Shown one piece after another: positions 57,353 through 64,000 of a stretch of 64,000 bases of DNA. Position 1 is the first letter of the stretch. Each line of letters starts with the position of its first letter. The DNA is from a virus: positions 1-64,000 of IMG/VR virus record IMGVR_UViG_3300020578_000008. One strand, given 5' to 3'. Both the position numbers and the translations under genes were made by a program. Under the pieces are notes generated by a model. The model searched no databases, had not been told where the DNA came from, and worked only from the letters and a program-made list of their open reading frames with translations.

Positions 57353-57711
57353 GTCCAACCACTCCAGATACAACATCAATCAATGGACCGTGTACATATC
57401 CAGCAAAACCTGTAACGTCACCTTACCAATCACCAAATGTGTATATTAACAAAACACAGGTAAAGTTTATACATGCAGCGTTACCACCAGATACTGTTAA
57501 TGGAACACCAAACAATCCATTAATTCCCTGTGTGGTGCCTGTAGCAGGCAGGAAGGTAGTTACGACTGTTAATACGAATGTATACATCAATAAACTTTTA
57601 CCAGCGGTACAAGGCGATGCTACAGAATTAACATCATTTCCAGGTACTAAGAGATTATTTGTTGCTCCTTTTCAGTACCCTACCGTAATTATTGCTAATC
57701 AAAAAAAATAG
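57337..57711 (+). CDS. Virion-associated protein, possibly PAAR-like
   Basis: 124 residues, rich in Pro, Val and Thr. Two related beta blocks, NVYINKTQVKFIHAALPPDT and NVYINKLLPAVQGDATE, look like degenerate PAAR-type hairpins (VYINGK..A..GD), as in spike-tip proteins near baseplate genes. The call is tentative; position beside gp25/gp6 supports a structural role. Confidence 0.6.
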   Translation: MPLLVGPTTPDTTSINGPCTYPAKPVTSPYQSPNVYINKTQVKFIHAALPPDTVNGTPNNPLIPCVVPVAGRKVVTTVNTNVYINKLLPAVQGDATELTSFPGTKRLFVAPFQYPTVIIANQKK

Positions 57712-57714
57712 TGG

Positions 57715-57720
57715 TATAAT
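57715..57720 (+). promoter_or_regulatory. Extended -10 promoter
   Basis: TGGTATAAT just after the stop at 57711, 24 bases before 57745, with ACGAGG as ribosome-binding site. Confidence 0.5.
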
Positions 57721-57744
57721 TAGAAAGTCTTAACGAGGTAAATA

Positions 57745-57888
57745 ATGGCAAAGCGTCCGTCATTCACAACTAAGGTTGTTATCGAATCCAAACCCAAGTG
57801 TACTCGTCAGGGTATGGGGAAACATACGAAATATGCTGCTACGTCCCGTAATGGCGCTAGAAAGAGGTATCGTGGGCAGGGTCGCTGA
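57745..57888 (+). CDS. Small basic conserved protein
   Basis: 47 residues, extremely basic (KRPSFTTKVV, KHTKYAATSRNGARKRYRG). This type of sequence is familiar from cyanophages. Charge suggests binding to nucleic acid. The next gene starts inside it in another frame (38-base overlap). Confidence 0.68.
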   Translation: MAKRPSFTTKVVIESKPKCTRQGMGKHTKYAATSRNGARKRYRGQGR

Positions 57889-58300
57889 AGATATTAATGA
57901 ATGGATAAATAACGTTACAAGACCACAGGAGGCGCTTGGAGGGTTTCCTGTATGTCCATATGCTGCTAAAGCGACTTATTGTATTAAAGAATGTACTTTG
58001 AGCGATGTCGGTCCTGTTGAAGGGGTTGATATCGCTATTTTTGTAGTTGGGGATTGTGAAGTTTGTCAGATGATGCAGCGTTGCTCTGAACTCAACATGA
58101 TTTATAGAGACTATATATTTTTAGACGACCATAGCTCTGAACCATCCTACATTAATGGGGTTCAGACAAACTGTGCAAAGCATAACGTAATTATAGTTCA
58201 GCGACGTGATGACCTTTTGGATGCTAGAAGTCATTTAAGCAAAACAGAATATTATCAGTATTGGTCAAAAGAGATGTATAATAGAATAGTCAAGGGATAG
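57851..58300 (+). CDS. Hypothetical protein near baseplate genes
   Basis: 149 residues from ATG at 57851; the frame is open further upstream, but those codons overlap the previous gene. Contains PQEALGGFPVCPYAAKA, then CIKECTL and GDCEVCQMMQRC: several Cys, possibly metal-binding or redox. Not recognised. Next to gp25 and gp6, so possibly baseplate-related. Confidence 0.65.
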   Translation: MALERGIVGRVAEDINEWINNVTRPQEALGGFPVCPYAAKATYCIKECTLSDVGPVEGVDIAIFVVGDCEVCQMMQRCSELNMIYRDYIFLDDHSSEPSYINGVQTNCAKHNVIIVQRRDDLLDARSHLSKTEYYQYWSKEMYNRIVKG

Positions 58301-58341
58301 TAACCCCTTTAAAAGTTCTGTTTACTTTACGGAGAAAACAG

Positions 58342-58521
58342 ATGGCAAAGTATCAAGTAGATCGTGATGTTGAGTTTATGAAACAAAATTGGGGTACAAA
58401 TCGGTTAATTACCGATTATGTGTTAGATTCAAAGGTCAACACACCTCCAACTGATAGGTATTCTAGACCTTGTGGAGGTAGAGGCGGATTTGATGATTAT
58501 GTGGAAAGATGGCATCAATGA
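58342..58521 (+). CDS. Small hypothetical protein
   Basis: 59 residues; KYQVDRDVEFMKQNWGTNRL, then SRPCGGRGGFDDYVERWHQ. GGAG upstream. Unknown. Confidence 0.65.
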   Translation: MAKYQVDRDVEFMKQNWGTNRLITDYVLDSKVNTPPTDRYSRPCGGRGGFDDYVERWHQ

Positions 58522-58522
58522 C

Positions 58523-58530
58523 CATAAATA
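58523..58530 (+). promoter_or_regulatory. Late promoter
   Basis: CATAAATA, 17 bases before the gp25 gene. Confidence 0.65.
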
Positions 58531-58547
58531 AATAAAAAACTCCCATA

Positions 58548-58943
58548 ATGCCTGAGTTCCAGACTTTTAAAGATCTGAATATCACATTTAAGCCCCATCC
58601 TGTAACTGGTGATCTCACCATTAAAAAGGATGAGGCTGATATTAAGCAGGCAATTACAAATTTGTTATTGACAATTAGGGGAGAAAGAGTTTTCAATCCA
58701 GATATAGGATCGGACTTATCTAGATTATTATTTGAACCATTAGATGCAGCAACAATAACATCAGTTCAAACTGAGATTGCTAGTACGATTAGTAATTTTG
58801 AACCTAGAGTACAAATTGACGAAATCACTGCAGATATTGATTATGATAATGATGGGTATAATATAGATCTTATTATGAGTATTATTGGCAGAGAAGATGA
58901 TCCCCCAATTCAAATACAATTTTTCTTAGAGAGAAGTCGATAA
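58548..58943 (+). CDS. 25: Baseplate wedge subunit gp25
   Basis: 131 residues, almost the same length as T4 gp25. FKDLNITFKPHPVTGDLTIK, DIKQAITNLLLTIRGERVFN (the typical gp25 core with R.ER.F.P), NPDIGSDLSRLLFEP and a C-terminal beta part are as in the gp25/T6SS-TssE family. It is a lysozyme-like-fold baseplate wedge protein next to gp6. Ends exactly where gp6 begins. Confidence 0.92.
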   Translation: MPEFQTFKDLNITFKPHPVTGDLTIKKDEADIKQAITNLLLTIRGERVFNPDIGSDLSRLLFEPLDAATITSVQTEIASTISNFEPRVQIDEITADIDYDNDGYNIDLIMSIIGREDDPPIQIQFFLERSR

Positions 58944-60743
58944 ATGCCATACACTCAGGTTTCTAATCTAGACTTTAATGATATTAAAGTAGCGTTAAAA
59001 GATTATTTAAAGACACAATCTGATTTTACTGGTTATGATTTTGAGGGTTCTGTATGGAACACTCTTCTTGATGTGTTGGCATATAACACATACTACACGG
59101 CATTCAATACCAACATGGTAGTGAATGAACTATTTTTAGATTCTGCCACATTAAGAGATAATGTTGTAGCAATTGCTAAGCAGTTAGGATACACACCAAA
59201 GTCTGCTATTGCTCCAGAAGCAAGAGTTAATTTCCAGATTAATTTTACAGGTACAATTCCAACTACAATCACCTTAAAGAAAGGAACTGGATTTACAACC
59301 ATTTATGATGGTGATTTATATGAGTATGTTACCGTTGATAATATAACCGCTCCAGTTGTAGCTGGGGTTGCCAATTTTACAAATGTTCCAATTTACGAAG
59401 GAACTATTGTCACAAATTCATATACTATTAACACATCACTAAAAAGTCAAAGATTTATTATTCAGAATGTGGGATTAGATGTATCATCTATTCGTGTCAA
59501 AGTTTTCGATACAGTTTCTTCGACAGCATATAAAACTTTTGAATATTCAAATAATATCCTTGATGTCAATTCACAATCACTTGTTTTCTTTGTAGAAGAA
59601 ATTGAAGACGAGAATTATGAAATTTTCTTTGGTGATGGTGTAATTGGAAAGAAATTACTTAATGGTAATTTTGTTGAGGTTACATATTTACTCACAAATG
59701 GTTCCGCCACAAATGGTTCTAGACAATTTACATTTGCTGGCGTGTTACAAGATATTGATGGACTAACTAATTATCCATTTACAGTGACAAATGTAACTAC
59801 AGCATCGATTGCTTCTGGCGGAGAAGAAGTTGAAAGTATTTCTAAAATCAAATTTAATGCTCCAAAATATTTTGGTACACAAGATAGAGCAGTTACGGCA
59901 CAAGATTATGCTGCTATTGTAAGAAATATATACCCATCTATTTCTGATATTATCACTTATGGCGGAGAAAACGAAGTACCACCAGAATATGGAAAAGTTA
60001 AAATTGTTATTAAACCAAAAAATACCGCTTCACTATCGGTTCTAACAAAAAGAGATCTTACAGAAAAATTAAAATCTTACATGGTAGGATCTGTGATTCC
60101 AGAAATTGTAGACCCATCTATTCTTTATCTAGAATTAATCAGTGATATATCTTTCAGTAAATCAAGAACAACTCTTTCTGCAGCAGAAATTAAGAAAAAA
60201 GTTATTCAAACTATAGAAAAATATCTTGCTCAATCTGAAGTAGAAAAATTCAATGGTAAATTTAGATTAAGTAAAATTATTGGAACGATTGATAATACTG
60301 ACCAATCAATTAATTCTAATAATACTAGAGTCATAATGAGGAAGGATTTTTATCCTGCTCTCAATTCAACATTTTATTATGAGTTATGCTATCAGAATGA
60401 ATTTGATTATGATTGTGATAGTCCTGCTGTACAATCAACTGGATTTGTTGTTAGTGAGTATCCCAACTTCACTTGCTATGTTGAAGATATGGATGGTGTG
60501 ATTGTCCTATATAGATTGGATTCTCTAACTGGCGAAAAGATTGTTTTGAATGATTCTTTAGGTAAAGTTGATTATATTAAAGGTGAGGTGATGATGTACA
60601 ATTTAACTATCATTAAAGGGTCTTTTGATGACAATAGAATTGAATTGAGAGTTAGACCAAAAAATGGTGATATTAATGTTTTAAGAGAAGCTTATATTGA
60701 TGTAGATATTGCTCAAAGTAAATTTACGGTATATCCAGAATAA
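58944..60743 (+). CDS. 6: Baseplate wedge subunit gp6
   Basis: 599 residues (T4 gp6 is about 660). DFNDIKVALKDYLKTQSDF, then FEGSVWNTLLDVLAYNTYY and NELFLDSATLRDNVVAIAKQ are the N-terminal baseplate J-like pattern; FFGDGVIGKKLLNGNFVEV and APKYFGTQDRAVTAQDYAAI are the hallmark middle blocks. Forms the inner ring of the baseplate wedge with gp25, gp53 and gp7. No gap to gp25. Confidence 0.93.
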   Translation: MPYTQVSNLDFNDIKVALKDYLKTQSDFTGYDFEGSVWNTLLDVLAYNTYYTAFNTNMVVNELFLDSATLRDNVVAIAKQLGYTPKSAIAPEARVNFQINFTGTIPTTITLKKGTGFTTIYDGDLYEYVTVDNITAPVVAGVANFTNVPIYEGTIVTNSYTINTSLKSQRFIIQNVGLDVSSIRVKVFDTVSSTAYKTFEYSNNILDVNSQSLVFFVEEIEDENYEIFFGDGVIGKKLLNGNFVEVTYLLTNGSATNGSRQFTFAGVLQDIDGLTNYPFTVTNVTTASIASGGEEVESISKIKFNAPKYFGTQDRAVTAQDYAAIVRNIYPSISDIITYGGENEVPPEYGKVKIVIKPKNTASLSVLTKRDLTEKLKSYMVGSVIPEIVDPSILYLELISDISFSKSRTTLSAAEIKKKVIQTIEKYLAQSEVEKFNGKFRLSKIIGTIDNTDQSINSNNTRVIMRKDFYPALNSTFYYELCYQNEFDYDCDSPAVQSTGFVVSEYPNFTCYVEDMDGVIVLYRLDSLTGEKIVLNDSLGKVDYIKGEVMMYNLTIIKGSFDDNRIELRVRPKNGDINVLREAYIDVDIAQSKFTVYPE

Positions 60744-60749
60744 ACTAGA

Positions 60750-63700
60750 TGTCTGCTAGAACAAGAACAATCTCGACTCTAGTTGAGTCACAGTTACCAT
60801 CATTTATAGCAAATGATTACACACAATTTTCTAAGATCGTAGAAAAATACTACGAGCAGTTAGAAATAAAAGGTCAGCCTTTAGATATTATAAACAATAT
60901 CACTAAGTATCGTGATATTAATTCTTACGAGAACGACTTACTACAGCAAAATACTACTCTTCTATCCAGTATTGTAAGTACGGATACAACTATTAATGTT
61001 GTTTCAACCAAATCTTTTCCCGATAAGAATGGTTATATTCAAATTGCTGGAGAAATTTGTTTCTACAAAGAAAAAACTGATACTGCCTTTTTAGAAGTCT
61101 CTAGAGGTGTTAGTGGAAATACTACTTTAGGTGATCTGTATAGAGAATCAGAATTTGTAACTACACAAGCTGCTCCCCACTATCAAGGAGATGTAGTACA
61201 TAACATTAGTAATTTATTTTTATATGCTTTAGTAAAAAGTTTTGAAAGTCAATATCTAGGAGCATTTCCAGAAAAATATTTAAAGCAAGAAGTAGATAAA
61301 AGAACTTTAATAAAGAATATTGGTAAATTTTATAAGTCTAAAGGCACAGAAAAATCTATAAAATTTATTTTTAATTCAATTATATCTCATGATATAAACG
61401 AAAAGGTTTCTGTTTATAACCCAAAAGATTTTACTCTCAAGGGATCTACATCAGATTGGACTTCAGTATACTCAATTAAAGTAAAAGTATTATCTGGGGA
61501 TATTCAAAAATTAATTGGCAATAAGATTAATCAATTACTAGATGATTTTGATAAATCCATTTCATATGCTTCTGCTGTTGTAGATAATGTGATTTATGCT
61601 GGTAAATCTGACAATGATGATATATACGAATTAATTTTACAACCATTATCAGTAAATGGAAATTTCAATGTATTTTCTAAAACTACATTAAGATCTAATC
61701 TAAGTGCTTCTTCTACAACTGGAGATAGAGTCGATGTATACTCAACAAGGGGTTGGGGCAAGCAAGGAAAATTATTAATTGGATCTGAAGTCATCACATT
61801 TACACAAAAAAATGTAAATCAATTTGTTATTAACAGTAGAATTAATCCACAAAATCATAATATTAATAAAGTAGTTTATAATTATTCGACGTTAGTTGGT
61901 ACACATGATTCTGGTATTGTAAATTTAATTTCAGTTGGTATTGTATATAATTTACTACCAAAAGAAGGATATCCATATTCTGAAACTGGAGATCAGTTAC
62001 AAATTTCTGATCCTGGATTTACAACAAGAGATACTGTTATTTTTGATGCTCTACAAAATTCTATTAGGTGGAAAGTAAATGATACTGCTACGAAATTTAT
62101 ATCTGCTTACCCATCTATCAATTCTCAAGTCAATGATTTAATTTCTGATGTTTCTGCTGTTTATGAAGATGATCAGTATTATTACATATGCTCATCTAGT
62201 TTTCCATCTTACACAAACATCTTAAGGAACGATTTAAATCTTGTTTTAGAAGATCAAAAATTATTAAAATTAATTAGAAAACGTCCTATTATAACAACAG
62301 AAGTATATTCAACTGGAAATAGAGATGTTGGTATTCTTATTGATGGTACACCAGCGTTTGGATATAGAGATGAGGAGTTTATCAAATATGGAAAAATTGT
62401 CAATGTTAATCTAGATTTCAAGGGTAATGCTTATAAGGCAGCACCATTTGTTTTAGTAAATGGATTGCCAAATAAAGCAAGATCAGTTTTGTCTGGCGAA
62501 ACAGTTGATTCTATCATTATTGATACCGAAGAAAATTTTACCAAAGATCCTGTAATTACTATTACTTCAGGTAGAAAAGCAAAATTATCTGCTGTTGTCA
62601 CCAACGGAAAAATTACTAGTATTAATATTGATGATCCTGGTGAATATTATTCTTCTCCACCAATTATAAAAATATCTGACGATCTAGGTAAAGGAAACTT
62701 TGCCGAATATGAAGCTATATTATCTCCTGATGGCAAAATTGAATCTTGTAAGTCAATTAATAATGGAAGATTTTATACAAGAGAAAATACTAGGGTAACA
62801 GTTGAACCTGTTGGTACTGGAGCTCAAGCAACAGCTTTAATCAAAAAATGGGTTAAAAATAGATATAAAAAAATTTATGATTCTTTGGATGTTAACAATG
62901 GATACGCTTTTATAAATTATGATCCAACAAAAAATTATGGATATGGATCTATTGCTAATCCCAAATTATTGAGATATAGAGTTAATGATAATATAACTGC
63001 TGGATTTGATCAAACAAATACTCTAGTACATTCACCTATTTTAGGATATGCTTATGACGGGAATCCAATATATGGACCATACGGATATTCAAATCCAACT
63101 GATTCTGGATCATCTGTAACACGTTTATCTAGCGGATATCAATTAATTGCTAGTAGAGAAAATGGTCCTAGCATTACAGATTATGAAATGGGAACATTTA
63201 TTGATGATTATGTTTGGTTTCCTAGTGTAAATTCTGGAAAAACAGAATTAGATCAAAATAATGGAAGATTTTGTGTCACACCAGAATATCCAAAAGGTGT
63301 TTATGCTTACTTTATCACAATCGATTCACAAAATACTCCAGTTTTTCCTTATATTTTAGGTGATAATTTTTACTCATTACCTGTAGATTCTAACTACAAT
63401 TCAAAGATTTTACAAGATGATTTACCATTAAATGTCAAGAGATTAAAAACAAATTATTTTGAGAGCAATGGAGAAAATTTATATACTTTTATACAAGATG
63501 TAAAAAGTGGAAATATTTCTTCTGTTCTTATAGAAAATTCTATTCCAAATTTTTCCGTCAACAATTCTTTGATTATTGACAATAATTTTACTGAAGGATT
63601 TGGTGCCACTGCTAGTGTTTCTTCTGTAAAGGGAAAAAATGTTTTATCTATAGAATCAACCGAAACTAAAGCGGTACAAATAAACATTAAAGGAAATGCT

Positions 63701-64000
63701 TATTTGTTTAATGGTGATACTATAGAGCAAAGAGATAGCACTGGTGAAGTTTTAGCAGCAGGAACTTTAATTGGAGATGTATTCAATGATAAAGCTTTTG
63801 TATTAAGAGACTGTGAATTTGCTGTCACTAATACTTTAAAATCATTTAATACTACAAACAAACTATTTTCTGAAACTAAAGTCATTAATATAATCTTAGA
63901 TAAAAATGCTAGTTTTACTAAGGGTTCTATAATTACATTAACAGATGGCGAAGATAAAGAAGATTCTAATATTGCTACTGGAGAAGTTTTAGAAGGAACA
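60750..64000 (+). CDS. Large baseplate/virion protein with YHYH-like domain (3' truncated)
   Basis: 1083 codons visible and the frame runs off the window. Start ATG at 60750, six bases after gp6. N-terminus (RTRTISTLVESQLPSFIAND) and the FESQYLGAFPEKYLKQEVDK and KFYKSKGTEKSI blocks suit the gp7 position after gp6 in cyanophages. At residues about 764-777, LGYAYDGNPIYGPYGY matches the YHYH domain pattern. Middle and C-terminal parts are beta-rich. Likely baseplate wedge; gp7 identity is by position. Confidence 0.8.

Noticed and set aside
1-64000. Host-derived auxiliary metabolic genes
   Set aside because: No photosystem, pentose-phosphate or nucleotide-metabolism gene could be recognised in this window.

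Overview
The window is a stretch of a T4-like cyanophage (cyanomyovirus) genome. The evidence is: adjacent baseplate genes of the gp25 and gp6 families followed by a very large gp7-position protein; a set of very large tail-fibre genes with phage tail-collar domains; T4-type late promoter boxes (TATAAATA and CATAAATA/AATAAATA variants) just upstream of structural genes; a phage tRNA cluster; and dozens of very short, end-to-end overlapping genes. Every supported gene is on the + strand. No photosynthesis or carbon-metabolism auxiliary genes (psbA, hli, talC and the like) were seen here.

Layout. 1-3.6 kb: small genes, seven tRNAs (Ile-UAU, Ile-GAU, Met-CAU, Leu-UAA, Thr-UGU, Leu-UAG, Asn-GUU), one 2OG-Fe(II) oxygenase, then a strong terminator and a perfect late promoter. 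3.7-29.7 kb: the adhesion region, with a 3660-residue structural protein, two tail-collar proteins, four tandem paralogous fibres that share a C-terminal module but differ in N-terminal head (one SUEL-type lectin, three glycine-rich), and a 1950-residue fibre with glycine-rich and collar domains. 29.8-31.1 kb: a probable fibre-assembly chaperone and a small gene. 31.1-34.2 kb: a compact SF2 helicase / HNH nuclease / adenine methyltransferase cassette behind its own terminator-promoter. 34.2-51.8 kb: many small genes of unknown function, six more 2OG-Fe(II) oxygenases, an AbrB-like protein, a poly-glycine adhesin-like protein and a small fibre-like protein. 51.83-52.2 kb: a noncoding stretch with four tandem DnaA-box-like 9-mers and an AT-rich block. 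52.2-54.7 kb: small genes including a KTSC-domain protein. 54.7-56.8 kb: a visibly GC-rich array of tiny genes, each with its own promoter-like box and a shared leader without Shine-Dalgarno sequence. 56.9-64.0 kb: late structural genes ending in gp25, gp6 and a truncated YHYH-containing protein.

How it fits together: the late-promoter-driven fibre, adhesin, chaperone and baseplate genes build the host-recognition end of the virion. The 2OG-Fe(II) oxygenases lie among fibre-like genes and could modify virion or host proteins, but their substrates are unknown. The small-gene regions carry sigma70-type extended -10 promoters and are probably expressed early, acting on the host or on replication.

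Most unusual observations: (i) at least eight promoters where a hairpin loop sits on or next to the -35 position; (ii) the DnaA-box-like tandem repeat beside an AT-rich tract; (iii) the helicase-HNH-methyltransferase cassette; (iv) the head-swapped fibre paralogs including a lectin; (v) the GC-rich leader-sharing gene array. All calls come from reading the sequence alone; no database search was run.
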